DNA from: Nostoc linckia FACHB-104
Lineage (GTDB): Bacteria; Cyanobacteriota; Cyanobacteriia; Cyanobacteriales; Nostocaceae
Assembly: GCF_014696615.1 (NCBI RefSeq)
Contig: NZ_JACJQJ010000015.1
Location: forward strand, 62,001-126,000
Reading direction: 5' to 3'
Length of the DNA: 64,000 nucleotides
Shown one piece after another: positions 1 to 12,010 of this stretch; the stretch's first letter is position 1; every line of letters begins with the position of its first letter. A program made the translations under genes and the position numbers. The notes beneath the pieces are model-generated. The model was not told where the DNA came from. It searched no databases and saw only the letters and a program-made list of their open reading frames with translations.

Positions 1-372
1 TATCAAGCACAAAAGTTTGTTGGCAGTATCGATGCGGTAATTATACCAGCGATCCATAATGCCCCAACCCCAGAAGAAGCTGCGGCTTTAGGGCGATGTA
101 GTAGTCGCCAACTCCGTTCAGACTGGGATATTGTTAAAACTCAGGTAATGCGAGAAGCTGTATTGAAAAAGTTTCTCACTCATGCTGAGATTCGAGACAT
201 ACTGTTAAACACCGGGAATGAAATCATAGTAGAGGATTCACCTAACGATTACTTTTGGGGCTGTGGTAAAAATAAAACTGGTCAAAATCAGCTTGGTAAA
301 GTTCTCATGAGCGTACGTGAAGAAATCCGCAAGCTAGTCTCTGTGACCGCACTTAGTGAAAAATACTTGTAA
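1..372 (+). CDS. NADAR (YbiA-like) family protein, 5' partial
   Basis: The frame is open from base 1 and ends with TAA at 370-372, so the start lies outside the window. The translation carries the C-terminal half of the NADAR/DUF1768 fold: WDIVKTQVMREAV, a KFLTHAEIRDILLNTG segment, VEDSPNDYFWGCG, then NQLGKVLMSVREEIR. In the YbiA family, known members hydrolyse the N-glycosidic bond of early riboflavin intermediates or act on ADP-ribose-like substrates. The substrate here cannot be told from this fragment. An internal ATG at 148 would remove conserved residues and is not the true start. A hairpin follows the stop. Confidence 0.8.
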   Translation, partial: YQAQKFVGSIDAVIIPAIHNAPTPEEAAALGRCSSRQLRSDWDIVKTQVMREAVLKKFLTHAEIRDILLNTGNEIIVEDSPNDYFWGCGKNKTGQNQLGKVLMSVREEIRKLVSVTALSEKYL

Positions 373-401
373 CTTGAATTACAAAAAATACTAAAATCTC
401 T

Positions 402-434
402 ATTTAAGGGGAATTTACTGATTTCCCCTTAAAT
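402..434 (+). terminator. Hairpin downstream of NADAR gene
   Basis: Perfect 12-bp inverted repeat, ATTTAAGGGGAA at 402-413 and its complement at 423-434, with a 9-base loop. It lies 30 bases past the stop codon. The following bases are only moderately T-rich, so this is a probable rather than classical intrinsic terminator. Confidence 0.5.
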
Positions 435-865
435 TGTCTTGAAATTACTATTTTTAGTAGTCAGAAATTCTTTTTTATCTCAAAATAGATTTTAATATTT
501 GTATTTTTTTATACTTAAAATTGACAATAAATTAACATTTTATAATTTGCATAATATTACCGTATGCATCTATAAGAGCAAAGATATAAAATAAATTACT
601 TAATAATTAACTTTTTCTTAATCTTTCACCCTCAATACTTCTGATTTCTCAAGAGAAATCAAAGTAACCGTGAGTTAGCTAGACCTTTTTGATACCGCTT
701 CTCTCTGCTTCTATAAAGTGTGGTAAGCCTCCTCAAACCAGGTCTAAAAATTTCTTCTTTGCTATGGAAGCAATTCCATAAAATTTTCAATCAAATTCTG
801 CTAACCAAATTTAATTCATATCAGGGTTTAAGAGTTTTATACAATTCTTTGCGTGTATATAACTA
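435..865. other. AT-rich intergenic region before the phytochrome kinase
   Basis: Very AT-rich, no credible ORF. It probably holds the promoter and leader of the downstream kinase, but I could not define a convincing -35/-10 pair or operator. Confidence 0.4.
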
Positions 866-3667
866 ATGGTATTTACTAATAAAACTGGTGGGTTGCAGCA
901 AACTTTTGATCCAGAAAGTTTACTACACCGAATGACTAATCAGATTAGGCGATCGCTTGAACTTCCAGAAATATTAACAGCTACCGTTGCTGAGGTACGG
1001 TCATTTTTAGGTACAGACCGGGTGATGGTATATCGGTTTGATGCGGATGAGAGTGGTGAAGTGATTGCTGAAGCTATCCACGAACAGCGTTTACCATCTT
1101 TGTTGGGGTTACACTTCCCCGCCAATGATATCCCACGGTATGCCAGAGAGATGTTTATAGCCGTGCGGCAACGGGCTATTGTGGATGTATCTACAGGACA
1201 AGTCGGCTTATCGCCCCTATATTTATCAACCAGCGACCCATTTCTACAAACAGAGGATATCTACTATCGACAGGTAGACCCATGCCATATTCAATACTTA
1301 ACTGCTATGGGCGTACAGGCTTCGCTGGTAGTGCCAATATTACATCGCAATCTCACAGAGAAATCAGCAAAGCCAGAACTATGGGGATTGTTGGTATCGC
1401 ACAACAGCCAACCACGTAGTATTTCCGAGTGGGAATTGAAAGTATTACAACAGGTTACCGATCAGGTAGAAATTGCGATCGCTCAAAGTAATCTACTTAG
1501 CGAAACCCGTTTTCAACGACAACAAGAAGGGATTATTAATCAAATCAGTATCCTGTTGCATCAACTACCAACAATTCAATTGCAACAGGCTCTCAAGGCA
1601 ACTATTAATGCTTTTGGTGGTATCGGTGGTAGGCTTTACATTGAACCGAGTGGAGAACTTTACACCTGGGGCGAACAACCAAAATTACCTTACGAGTTAG
1701 AAAATAGTTTCATTGAGCAGCATCCTGTATGGCAAAACTGGATGGCTGAGTCTAAACCCAGTCAGATTTGGGCAATTTCCGACCTTTATCAAGAACCCCA
1801 TTTCCGAGTTTTAGCCTTAGCTTTCAAAGCCACTCCCATTCGGGGATTATTGGTAATTCCCTTACATTACCGCCAAAATTTTATTGGTGTTTTAACCATT
1901 TTTCGCCCAGAATTTGACACCGAAATCTTGTGGGCGGGACGCTGCGAGCAAAATCAGCGACAACAACTACCCCAGCTTTCCTTTGAGGTTTGGCGAGAAG
2001 AAAGAAAGGGACAAGCACCCCAATGGAAGCCAGAAGATATCTTTCTCGGACAAGCCTTGTCTTATCATTTCTCTATGGCAATTCAGCAGCAGCAAATGTA
2101 CCAAGAGGTGCAAGGCCTCAATAATAACTTAGAACAACGGGTACAAGAACAAACTGCTGAAATCGAGAAATCACTGCATTTTACCAAAATCATTAAGCAA
2201 ATCACCGAGCAAATACGCAGTTCATTAGATTTAAATATCACCCTCCAAACCATTGTCAGGGAAGTGCGATCGCTGCTCAACTCCGATCGGGCGTTAATTT
2301 ACAAAATATTCAGCGAATCTGATGGTTATGTGATTGTAGAAGAGATTCACGGTAAGTATTCATCAGCTTTGGGAACCACAGCCCCACAAGAATGTTTTCC
2401 TGATGAGTATGCTCGTCTTTACAATCAAGGAAGAGTACGGGCAATTAATGATGTTTCTAGTGCTGGCTTGAGTGATTGTCATCGGGAGTTTTTGGAGAAT
2501 CTGCAAGTACAAGCCAACTTAATTATTCCCATCAAAATGGGTACGCAACTATGGGGTTTACTCATTGCTCATCAATGTAATGCACCCCGAACTTGGCAAG
2601 ATGCAGAAATTCAGTTAATGCTACAACTAGCAGATCAAGCTGCGATCGCAATTCAGCAAGCACAACTTTATGAACAAAGTCATGCTGCTGAAAATCAGGC
2701 TAAAGCTAAAGCAGAACAGTTAGAGCGGACTCTACAAGAACTGCAACATACACAAACACAATTGATTCAAACCGAAAAAATGTCCAGTTTGGGACAGTTA
2801 GTTGCAGGGGTAGCACATGAAATTAACAACCCTGTTAATTTTATTTACGGTAACCTGACTTACGCCAATGACTACACCCAACAATTACTACAGCTTTTAC
2901 AACTCTATCAATCACATTATCCTGAACCAGATAGTGAAATTCGTTTAGCAGAAAAAACAATTGATGTCGGGTTTGTCGCAGAGGATTTGCCCAAAATTAT
3001 CTCCTCTATGCAAGTAGGAGCTGAGAGAATCTACTCCATAGTGCTGTCTTTACGAAATTTCTCTCGTTTAGATGAAGCGGAATTTAAGCCTGTAGACTTA
3101 CACGAAGGAATTGACAACACTTTATTAATTTTGCAACATCGCCTTAAATCTAATACCAATTTCCCTGGAGTGAAGTTGATGAAAGACTATGGCGATTTAC
3201 CATTAGTGAAATGTTACGCCGGACAAATGAATCAGGTATTCATGAATCTTGTTACTAATGCTATTGATGCTTTAGAAACACAAATTAAACACGATCAATC
3301 TCTCATACCCTCAATTTGTATTTCCACTAGAGTTTCCGCAGATAAATCCTTTATCTTGATCCGTATTGCCGATAATGGTACAGGCATGACAGAAGAAGTG
3401 AAAAAGCGGATTTTTGACCCATTTTTCACAACTAAGCCGGTGGGCAAAGGTACAGGTTTAGGACTTGCTATCAGCTACCAAATTATTGTAGAAAAGCATG
3501 GTGGCATTATCGAATGTGTGTCAGAAGCAGGTCAAGGTACAGAGTTGTGGATAGAGTTACCTCTTAATCCCCTATGCAAAGTTAACAATCATTGCGCCAA
3601 TTCTATAAAACTCAACTCTGAAAGATGGGAAATTAAACCTGTTTTTTATAACTTAAACAATTCATGA
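866..3667 (+). CDS. Knotless phytochrome-like histidine kinase (GAF-PHY-GAF-HisKA-HATPase)
   Basis: A 933-residue photoreceptor kinase with no N-terminal PAS domain. GAF1 (about 20-210) has the phytochrome signature [13 protein letters not shown] and the chromophore motif PCHIQYL, with Cys140 at the bilin-attachment position. Residues about 215-410 look like a PHY domain: the tongue motifs FRPE (346-349) and PxxSFxxW (369-376) are present. A coiled coil (about 415-435) leads to a second bilin-type GAF (about 440-605) with [17 protein letters not shown], Cys538. The kinase core follows: H-box [11 protein letters not shown] (His651), N-box [22 protein letters not shown], and [11 protein letters not shown]. 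No response regulator gene is adjacent. Group II (Cph2-like) phytochromes share the PAS-less GAF-PHY start. Two bilin sites and kinase output are read from motifs; colour sensitivity cannot be judged. Confidence 0.85.
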   Translation: MVFTNKTGGLQQTFDPESLLHRMTNQIRRSLELPEILTATVAEVRSFLGTDRVMVYRFDADESGEVIAEAIHEQRLPSLLGLHFPANDIPRYAREMFIAVRQRAIVDVSTGQVGLSPLYLSTSDPFLQTEDIYYRQVDPCHIQYLTAMGVQASLVVPILHRNLTEKSAKPELWGLLVSHNSQPRSISEWELKVLQQVTDQVEIAIAQSNLLSETRFQRQQEGIINQISILLHQLPTIQLQQALKATINAFGGIGGRLYIEPSGELYTWGEQPKLPYELENSFIEQHPVWQNWMAESKPSQIWAISDLYQEPHFRVLALAFKATPIRGLLVIPLHYRQNFIGVLTIFRPEFDTEILWAGRCEQNQRQQLPQLSFEVWREERKGQAPQWKPEDIFLGQALSYHFSMAIQQQQMYQEVQGLNNNLEQRVQEQTAEIEKSLHFTKIIKQITEQIRSSLDLNITLQTIVREVRSLLNSDRALIYKIFSESDGYVIVEEIHGKYSSALGTTAPQECFPDEYARLYNQGRVRAINDVSSAGLSDCHREFLENLQVQANLIIPIKMGTQLWGLLIAHQCNAPRTWQDAEIQLMLQLADQAAIAIQQAQLYEQSHAAENQAKAKAEQLERTLQELQHTQTQLIQTEKMSSLGQLVAGVAHEINNPVNFIYGNLTYANDYTQQLLQLLQLYQSHYPEPDSEIRLAEKTIDVGFVAEDLPKIISSMQVGAERIYSIVLSLRNFSRLDEAEFKPVDLHEGIDNTLLILQHRLKSNTNFPGVKLMKDYGDLPLVKCYAGQMNQVFMNLVTNAIDALETQIKHDQSLIPSICISTRVSADKSFILIRIADNGTGMTEEVKKRIFDPFFTTKPVGKGTGLGLAISYQIIVEKHGGIIECVSEAGQGTELWIELPLNPLCKVNNHCANSIKLNSERWEIKPVFYNLNNS

Positions 3668-4283
3668 GTTATTACTCATTCAGCTAAAACAATCAAGACT
3701 TTAAATATTAGCAGTTTCACCAGAATTCTTAATATTTCGTCAATGTCTATGAATAGTAGAAGTAAACTTTAATGACCAAAAATTATCTAGTATTGTTCAG
3801 GTGCTAATCTAATAAATGAAGCTAATAAGCTTCCCTGGCAGATATAACAGCTGCATTTGAAGTTAAATTAAGAGGTAAAAACGCTGTTTAACTTACATCT
3901 GTCTCGTCAACAAAGCAGCAACACCCAACACGAAACCTGATATTTCCTCAAATACTTAAATTCAGGGGGCGCTGTCACTGGTTATCATTGCTTTTTCAGT
4001 AAAGTGATGAAATCGTAGTACATCCCTGGCTATGTTACATAATTAGAGGAAAGTGTTCAGTGATTAGGGGCTTGGGTGTTGTTGTTTTTCAAGGAATGTT
4101 TCCTGTATTTCCAGCTAGCTCATCACCTTAAAATCTCTCTTCTCTATCCCCTAGCTGAAACGTCGCTATTTTCAAGCTAGTGGATCGCATCTTTTCAAGT
4201 TTTGTAATCATTTGCGATCGCTTCCGAATTATTAAGCTTACACTTTGGATTCTAGATATGAAGTCATTGAGAGGCCACTAAAG
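3668..4283. other. Intergenic region, no gene seen
   Basis: About 600 bases without a credible ORF on either strand between the kinase and the hydrolase. A GCGATCGC site lies at 4215-4222. The last 15 bases carry a GAGAGG ribosome-binding-like sequence for the hydrolase start at 4284. Confidence 0.4.
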
Positions 4284-5213
4284 ATGCCTACCGATTATAT
4301 TCTCTTTGTCCACGGTGTAAAAACTCATGAGAGACAAGGATTTGAGAGCTTATGCAATATTTTGTTGAATCGCATTCAAAATTCTATCAGCGATAAGTCT
4401 AGAGTTGTGAAGCCGATTTATTTTTTCTGGGGAGATCTGAATTTGGCTGCACAAAAAGAATTAGCCGCTGGATTAGAAGCTTCTCCTAAATGGAACGATT
4501 TTTGGTTTAGAGATTTTCGCAAAGAACAGATTCTTGAGTTTGTAGGTGATGCTGCTCTTTACTTAAGCCGCCATGTTGGTACACAGGTAGTCAAAAGATT
4601 CAAGTCTGAGGCTTTCAGTGTACTAAAAGGTGGTGACACTGGCGATCGCCTCCATGTAATCACTCATAGTTGGGGTACAGTGATTTTATTTGACATTCTC
4701 TTCGCGCGTCGCTGGGAAGATCCCATACTTGATGCTGATGTTCGCCAAATTGTTCAAGAACTGCGTAATATTCTCTTTGGCTTAGATCCCAATCCTCAAT
4801 CTGGAATCCCTCTAGCTAGTATCCACACAATGGGTTCACCACTGGCGCTGTTCAGCCTTTTGAATATTAGCGGTAATGTTAATGGAGTCAGCACCCATGA
4901 TTTAACACCTCAACTCAGTACTTTTTTAGAAAAGCTCTATAATTTGCGTCAAAAGCCTGTTCCTTGGCGTAATTACGCTCACCCAGGCGATCCAATAGCC
5001 TACCCCTTAGAAGGCATAATACCAATGCTTTTAGGTACCAACACCCGTTATGTCAATACCCAAGATGTAATTACAGACAAAGGTAATATTTTTAACCGTC
5101 CTTTTAGCCAAAGATTAATCCCATTATTTTGGGGTGGCGAAGCGCATGGAAGCTATTGGGATAATCAATTAGTTGGTAAAACTATTAGTGAAGTTATTCA
5201 AACAGCAATTTAA
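4284..5213 (+). CDS. Alpha/beta hydrolase, lipase-like
   Basis: The protein begins MPTDYILFVHGV, a typical first beta strand plus oxyanion HG motif of alpha/beta hydrolases. THSWGT matches the nucleophile elbow (Ser in HSWG), and GEAHGSYW near the C-terminus holds a candidate catalytic His. MGSPLALFSLL resembles the post-nucleophile strand of lipase-type members. I chose ATG 4284 over the upstream in-frame TTG at 4245 because GAGAGG sits about 9 bases before it; this gives 309 residues. There is no signal peptide, so it is probably cytosolic. Substrate is unknown. It stands alone, with large gaps on both sides. Confidence 0.7.
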   Translation: MPTDYILFVHGVKTHERQGFESLCNILLNRIQNSISDKSRVVKPIYFFWGDLNLAAQKELAAGLEASPKWNDFWFRDFRKEQILEFVGDAALYLSRHVGTQVVKRFKSEAFSVLKGGDTGDRLHVITHSWGTVILFDILFARRWEDPILDADVRQIVQELRNILFGLDPNPQSGIPLASIHTMGSPLALFSLLNISGNVNGVSTHDLTPQLSTFLEKLYNLRQKPVPWRNYAHPGDPIAYPLEGIIPMLLGTNTRYVNTQDVITDKGNIFNRPFSQRLIPLFWGGEAHGSYWDNQLVGKTISEVIQTAI

Positions 5214-5309
5214 GTCTAGCAAACAGAGTGAGGGAACAGGAAAGACGACAGGATAAGCTGTACCTTGCTTTGCAAAAATCAATTAAGAGTTCTAAAAATT
5301 GATACAAAC

Positions 5310-5351
5310 AGAGGGGGATATCAAGAATTTTCTACGCTCCCTCTTCTTTTT
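5310..5351 (+). terminator. Possible terminator after the hydrolase
   Basis: AGAGGG at 5310-5315 can pair with CCCTCT at 5339-5344, followed by TCTTTTTTT. The stem is short and the loop long (23 bases), so support is moderate. Confidence 0.35.
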
Positions 5352-5503
5352 TTGCATATGTGTTTAGCAAGTATAGAAAAGCGTTACATAATCTACAGAA
5401 TTAAGCTTAATTTTCTCCATCACCTCTAAATAGATTTATTTTTACTTTTATAGGTAACGACATTTACAGTCTTTATCTAGCTAAATCGCATATTAGTAAA
5501 TTA

Positions 5504-5637
5504 ATACCATTTTGAAAAAAGAAGGCGACAGATGAGTAGGGGCACAGCAACAGTCATATAATTGAATATCCTAAAAGATTGTGGATGTCTTTACCCTACA
5601 AAGCATTTATCTATCGCAAAAAACATTTGAATGGTAT
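5504..5637. repeat. Possible degenerate inverted-repeat element
   Basis: ATACCATT at 5504-5511 and AATGGTAT at 5630-5637 are inverted ends 134 bp apart. They resemble the ends of the clearer element at 5936-6035. The rest of the ends does not match well and no target duplication is visible. Confidence 0.3.
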
Positions 5638-5669
5638 AAGTCGGCATTTAAAGCGATTAGGAAAATCCT

Positions 5670-5864
5670 TTGAATAAGAACTTAATAGCTTTTGTAGCTA
5701 GTTTGATTTTTAGTATTGGAGCAGCAATTCTTCTTGAAGCTATAGTTAAATCTTTTAAGATACCTAAATTTACGACTTTAACTATAGCTATTGTAGGCAG
5801 TTATATTTTGATGATGTTGAGTATAATACACAATTGCCTTGCTCAATCTAAGAAGAATAAATGA
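5670..5864 (+). CDS. Hypothetical small membrane protein
   Basis: 64 residues from a TTG start, with AGGAAAA upstream as a possible ribosome-binding site. Two hydrophobic stretches, about residues 5-25 and 36-57, suggest two membrane helices, and the end is basic (QSKKNK). I recognise no family. The gene sits between two short inverted-repeat elements in a region without other genes, so chance remains possible. Confidence 0.35.
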   Translation: MNKNLIAFVASLIFSIGAAILLEAIVKSFKIPKFTTLTIAIVGSYILMMLSIIHNCLAQSKKNK

Positions 5865-5935
5865 GCTTTTGAGTATTTTTTATTGAAAGCTACGGTAAAC
5901 TCCCTCTCCTTGTGGTTGAAGTTTTCATCATACTC

Positions 5936-6035
5936 ATACCAATTTAAATAGTGTTTGCGGCACATCAATATATTCTAGAGGGCATGGCAATGCCATGCCC
6001 CTAGCATCTCTCACATTCTTTTTTTAAATTGGTAT
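5936..6035. repeat. MITE-like 100-bp element with 13-bp terminal inverted repeats
   Basis: Perfect ends ATACCAATTTAAA (5936-5948) and its complement (6023-6035). Inside, GGGCATGGC and GCCATGCCC (5980-6000) form a 9-bp hairpin with a 3-base loop. The element has no coding capacity. I see no clear target-site duplication. Confidence 0.6.
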
Positions 6036-6277
6036 CATTTGCAGAAAGTTATAGAATGCTATTTATTAATAAAAATTAATCAAATAAAAATGCCACCCCA
6101 AGGAGTGTTTGGAGTGACCTCAAGCCCTAAGATGATGTATTACACACAAAATTATTATGTGGCAACTACTAGTGTGATTTACTCTACCAAAAGAAAGTTA
6201 GTTCAAAGATGTATATCTATCGTAGGTATTAAAGCTTTTTGAGTAGTCTGCCTAAGCAAAAATGGTAATGAGATCTA

Positions 6278-6309
6278 GGGAAAGGGATAAAAAACCTTTT
6301 CCCTTTCCC
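6278..6309. terminator. Hairpin between SPFH gene and upstream gap
   Basis: GGGAAAGGG (6278-6286) pairs with CCCTTTCCC (6301-6309). It lies just past the 3' end of the SPFH gene on the minus strand. On that strand the T-run is inside the loop rather than after the stem, so it may be a repeat rather than a terminator. Confidence 0.35.
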
Positions 6310-6367
6310 CCTTAACCTTTACCCTGTCAAGTTCCCTTGGCGAACCACTAATTGTTAGCTTCTAGCT

Positions 6368-8491
6368 TTACTTATCCCCGGCAAAATCAACAACTATTGG
6401 TGGAATATTGCTTTGTCCGTTTGTGGTTGTTTGGGGTTTGACTATTGGTTGTGGATGCAATGGGGTTGGTAATGCCTCACCTGGCTTGGCAGTTTGATTC
6501 CACAAAATCATTGATAGTAGACCATCAACTAAACCGTTGGTGCTGCCATTACTACCACCAACCAGGATATCTGGAATCAAGCGGACATTGCGATCGCCAA
6601 TAATTTGCATCAGCTGCATGGCTGTATAACCTTGTGGCCCCAAGGCTTCCACACCAGAGCGGTAGGTTTCGGCTTTCGCATTACCTGTAGCGCGGATACC
6701 TTCAGCTTCAGCCATTGCGCGGAGTTTTGTACCCTCAGCTTCACCATTAGCTTGCTTAATTTGCGCTTGCGCTTTCAAGTCAGCGATGTGGACACTCTGC
6801 TCTGATTTCACCATTTCTTGCTGAATATCAGCCAGTGCTGTTTCCCGGACGAGTTGTTGTCTTTGAGTTTGTGCTGCTTGTTGCACTTCGTAAGTCTTGC
6901 GCTGTTCTTCAGCAATTTTCCGGTCTGTCTGAGTTTGCATGAGAGTTGCTGGTGGCTGAATATCACCAATTAAGGTGTCTATTGCCTGTACGTCATAAGC
7001 GCGAATTGCGACTTTAATATATTCGGCTGCTTCGGCTTGACGTTCACTTCTCGCAGTCAGAAAGTCAAGGACTGTACAGTTTTGGGCAGAGTTACGGAAA
7101 TAGTTACCGATAGTTGGTTCTAATACATGGTCTACGAGATTTTGCATGGAACCAACACGGGAAATTACCTTGGGAGCATCTAAAGCACCAACGTGGATAA
7201 TTTGCGCTACTTCTAAATCGAAGGCGAACCCATCACGCGATCGCACAGTCAGCGAGGCTAGTTTCGCATCATAGCTATGGCGTTCGGTGCGACCTGACCA
7301 GTTTAAAACTATATTGGTCGTGGGCACCAATTCAATCTTCATAATGCGGGAATTGAGGGGGTGCTTACCAGGATAAAGTGGTTCAACCCACACACCTTTA
7401 TGTCCCTGATTGACTAAGTTCCCGTGGGTGAAGGCTGCACCACTCACGTCTTCTTGAGCTTTACCTACAAAAGAAATTACCACGCCCACATAGCCGATGG
7501 GAATTTCTGTCATTGGCACTTGCTCAACTTGAACAAACCAAGGATTTAAGTTCCAAGAACCAGATAGGAGAATCTGCTCTTGCAAGCCTCTGCGTCCACC
7601 TGCATCAATGAATTTTTGCCCATTCTGGAAGTTGTCGTGTCCCGCAATTGTCGGCCCTGCTATTTCTCCACCAGCAATTGGTAAACCATCTAGGGTAGTT
7701 ACGATGCCAACTTTATCAGATGACACACTGTACACCCGTAAATGTTCTGGATTCATGCCATGAGCAGAAGCGTTCGATGCCATGATCACTTTAAACAAAG
7801 CGGTGTTGATGCGGTAAGTACCTGCCGTCAAAAAGCCCATTTGACGACCTTTTTCGCCACCGTGGGTAAGGAATTTCCGCGCATCTTGGAAATTATCGCA
7901 ATCGACGATTTTACCTAAGATACGTTCTGGTGGGTTAGATGCACCATCTGCCGCTACAATTAAGGCGATTTCACCTTGAGGTACAACTACCACTTGTTCT
8001 TTACGAACAGAATATTGCCAAGGCCATTTGCGCCAATGCCAGCCAGGAGCTAGAGTATCTGCTTGCAAACCTGCCTCACCATTGAGTGCAATCAATCTTC
8101 CAGCAGGAAGCTGACGACCGGAGATGTCAAATTTTTTGACGACAATGCCAACTTCCCGTTCGCCAATTACCACCAAGCCACCAAAGAACAAGGGGACAAA
8201 TACAAACACACTTCCCAAAAGAATAATTGGAATGAGTCCCCCTGGTACCATTTGCATTGCTTGGTATTGAGTATTATTACTCGGTAACTGGGCAATGATA
8301 GGTTGTTGCTGTGTAGGTTTGACTGAAACTGAGGCGATATCGTTTGTTGTAAATGTTTTTGTGGGTGTTGCCTTAGCAATATTGGCATAATTCACGCTGC
8401 CAGCGATCGCTAATGATGCGACAACAGATCCAGCAAAACGAGCTAATTTATTTTGTTTCCGCTTACCAAAAGAAGATTGAAAGCTGTTCAT
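6368..8491 (-). CDS. SPFH/band-7 (flotillin-like) membrane protein
   Basis: About 707 residues. I chose ATG 8491 because AGAAGG lies 9 bases upstream; a TTG at 8512 would translate the binding site itself. An N-terminal hydrophobic segment (near residues 18-33) is followed by a strong helix near 85-110 (IPIILLGSVFVFVPLFFGG), then ERE VGIVVKKF, the usual band-7 entry. The SPFH region includes RSRDGFAFDLEVAQIIHV and TIGNYFRNSAQ. It ends in a long Gln/Glu/Ala-rich coiled coil (QTDRKIAEEQRKTYEVQQ onward) typical of flotillins, which scaffold membrane microdomains. The repeated IxGGE/GRR and IVDCDNFQDARKFLTHGG-type segments before the SPFH part make it longer than ordinary flotillins. It is monocistronic and converges on no neighbour. 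Confidence 0.8.
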   Translation of the reverse strand: MNSFQSSFGKRKQNKLARFAGSVVASLAIAGSVNYANIAKATPTKTFTTNDIASVSVKPTQQQPIIAQLPSNNTQYQAMQMVPGGLIPIILLGSVFVFVPLFFGGLVVIGEREVGIVVKKFDISGRQLPAGRLIALNGEAGLQADTLAPGWHWRKWPWQYSVRKEQVVVVPQGEIALIVAADGASNPPERILGKIVDCDNFQDARKFLTHGGEKGRQMGFLTAGTYRINTALFKVIMASNASAHGMNPEHLRVYSVSSDKVGIVTTLDGLPIAGGEIAGPTIAGHDNFQNGQKFIDAGGRRGLQEQILLSGSWNLNPWFVQVEQVPMTEIPIGYVGVVISFVGKAQEDVSGAAFTHGNLVNQGHKGVWVEPLYPGKHPLNSRIMKIELVPTTNIVLNWSGRTERHSYDAKLASLTVRSRDGFAFDLEVAQIIHVGALDAPKVISRVGSMQNLVDHVLEPTIGNYFRNSAQNCTVLDFLTARSERQAEAAEYIKVAIRAYDVQAIDTLIGDIQPPATLMQTQTDRKIAEEQRKTYEVQQAAQTQRQQLVRETALADIQQEMVKSEQSVHIADLKAQAQIKQANGEAEGTKLRAMAEAEGIRATGNAKAETYRSGVEALGPQGYTAMQLMQIIGDRNVRLIPDILVGGSNGSTNGLVDGLLSMILWNQTAKPGEALPTPLHPQPIVKPQTTTNGQSNIPPIVVDFAGDK

Positions 8492-8737
8492 AATGTGTGC
8501 CCTTCTGGGCAACTAATTATCTAACGTATCACTTCACTGGGGCGGGGCGAAATTTCTTAAACTTGGTGTAATTTTTTTAGCAAAATAAATATACATTTGA
8601 TGAGTTTGTTTTTAGCACTAAACTCAAAAATATATGTCGAGTAAGCACTATTTCTCAGTGGCTCAAATTTTGATTTTCCCTTGTATAGTGCTTAACCTAG
8701 GCTGAATTAGAATGTTGCCAGTTGTGAAGATACAGTG

Positions 8738-8762
8738 AAGGGTGGACTAATAGCCCACCCTT
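8738..8762 (-). terminator. Hairpin after atpC
   Basis: AAGGGTGG (8738-8745) pairs with CCACCCTT (8755-8762), 28 bases beyond the atpC stop. There is no T-run on the minus strand, so it may protect the 3' end rather than terminate. Confidence 0.45.
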
Positions 8763-8790
8763 AATTGTTGCTAAATTGCTGAGTAAAATT

Positions 8791-9204
8791 TTAGACCAAG
8801 CCGCCTGCCGCTTGAAACCGAGCGCGGGCGCGTTTAAAGGCTTGGGTTGCTTGAATTTGAGCTTGGCGATCGCCTGCTGTTACCTGATTCAGCTTTGTTT
8901 GTGCTTGATTATAAGCAGTCCGGGCTTCTTCTAGGTCAATAGCGTTGCCACGTTCAGCACCATTTACCAAAATGGTGACTTCATTTTCTTCCACTTCGGC
9001 AAAGCCACCCAAAAGAGCGATCGCTTGCCAATTTTGATTTTTGCCTGCACGTACTCGCATCACACCTGTATCCAGGGCGGTCAAAAGCGGTGCGTGTCCT
9101 GTCAATATACCTAGCTGACCAGTGGTGCTGGGCAGAACTACTTCTTCAGCTTCGGCATCCCACACAGTTTTATCTGGAGAAATTACACGAACGGTTAATG
9201 TCAT
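8791..9204 (-). CDS. atpC: F-type ATP synthase epsilon subunit
   Basis: 137 residues, full length for cyanobacterial epsilon (plastid name atpE). The N-terminal beta-sandwich motifs [44 protein letters not shown] are clear, followed by [15 protein letters not shown] and a C-terminal two-helix region. Epsilon is part of the F1 central stalk and inhibits ATP hydrolysis. It lies 136 bases after the beta subunit gene on the same strand. That gap is filled with TTTGTCC/AATGACA heptamer-type repeats, the usual beta-epsilon pair organisation of cyanobacteria. Confidence 0.96.
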   Translation of the reverse strand: MTLTVRVISPDKTVWDAEAEEVVLPSTTGQLGILTGHAPLLTALDTGVMRVRAGKNQNWQAIALLGGFAEVEENEVTILVNGAERGNAIDLEEARTAYNQAQTKLNQVTAGDRQAQIQATQAFKRARARFQAAGGLV

Positions 9205-9340
9205 TTGTCCTTTGTCCTTTGTCTCCTCTTACACAGTTCTGATCGGAGGAAACCTCCGCTCAGACTTTGCGCTTTGTCTTTCGTAATTTGCCACTAGTCA
9301 CTAGGACTGATGCTAATGACTAATGACAAATGACCAATGA

Positions 9341-11191
<1,851 letters not shown>

Positions 11192-12010
11192 ATGAATTTC
11201 TCGTCAGCGCGACAATATTTTTACCAGGAGATTCAGCAGCCTGACGAGCATATCGACCTGGTAAAGGCAGCTTTATATATTGCCCAGGAAGAATATCCTC
11301 AGCTTGACCTAGAAGAATACCTCAATGCCTTTGAGACGATGGCCTTGGAGTTACAAGAACGCTTACCTGATTCACCCTACCCGCTGCGGATTATTCAAAG
11401 TATTAATCAATATCTCTACAATGATTTAGGATTTGCGGGCAATAAAGCAGACTACTACGATCCGCGCAACAGCTTTTTAAATGACGTGATTGAGCGGCGG
11501 CTAGGGATACCTATCACCTTGGCATTGGTTTATATGGAAGTGTCCCGCCGGATTGATTTCCCCATGATGGGTGTAGGAATGCCTGGACATTTCCTCATCC
11601 GCCCAAATATTGCAGAGATGGAGGTTTTTGTCGATGCATTCAATGGTGGTGAAGTTTTATTTGCCCAAGATTGCCAGGATAGGCTGTCTCAGATGTTTCA
11701 GCAACCTGTAGAGCTAAAGCCAGAATATTTAGCTACCGTGAGTCATCGGCAGTTATTGGCTCGCATACTCACAAATCTCAAGTTTATTTACCTCAAAAAG
11801 CAAGACTTAGAAAAAAGCCTCGCCGCAGTAGAGCGCATTTTACTATTATTTCCCGGCATAAGTTTAGAATTACGCGATCGCGGTTTAATTTACTATCAAC
11901 TCGGTTACTATCCCCAAGCGGCTGACGATTTACAAACTTATCTGGCAAAAGTTCCTGATGCTGAAGATTCTGGAGCCATTCGCCGCTTACTTGCCGAATT
12001 GGGTAGATAA
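11192..12010 (+). CDS. SirB1 family (transglutaminase-like plus TPR) protein
   Basis: About 272 residues from ATG 11192 (a TTG two codons earlier is possible). The middle matches the SirB1/transglutaminase-like family: YYDPRNSFLNDVIERRLGIPITLALVYMEVSRR and GVGMPGHFLIRP. In this group the usual catalytic Cys of true transglutaminases is not obvious, and none is seen here. The C-terminal quarter contains TPR-like helices (LERDRGLIYYQLGYYPQAADDL region). Function is not established for the family. It is divergent from atpD and monocistronic. Confidence 0.75.
   Translation: MNFSSARQYFYQEIQQPDEHIDLVKAALYIAQEEYPQLDLEEYLNAFETMALELQERLPDSPYPLRIIQSINQYLYNDLGFAGNKADYYDPRNSFLNDVIERRLGIPITLALVYMEVSRRIDFPMMGVGMPGHFLIRPNIAEMEVFVDAFNGGEVLFAQDCQDRLSQMFQQPVELKPEYLATVSHRQLLARILTNLKFIYLKKQDLEKSLAAVERILLLFPGISLELRDRGLIYYQLGYYPQAADDLQTYLAKVPDAEDSGAIRRLLAELGR

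Noticed and set aside
6039-6242. 67-codon plus-strand ORF
   Set aside because: TTG start in the edge of a repeat element, no domain, composition like non-coding DNA.
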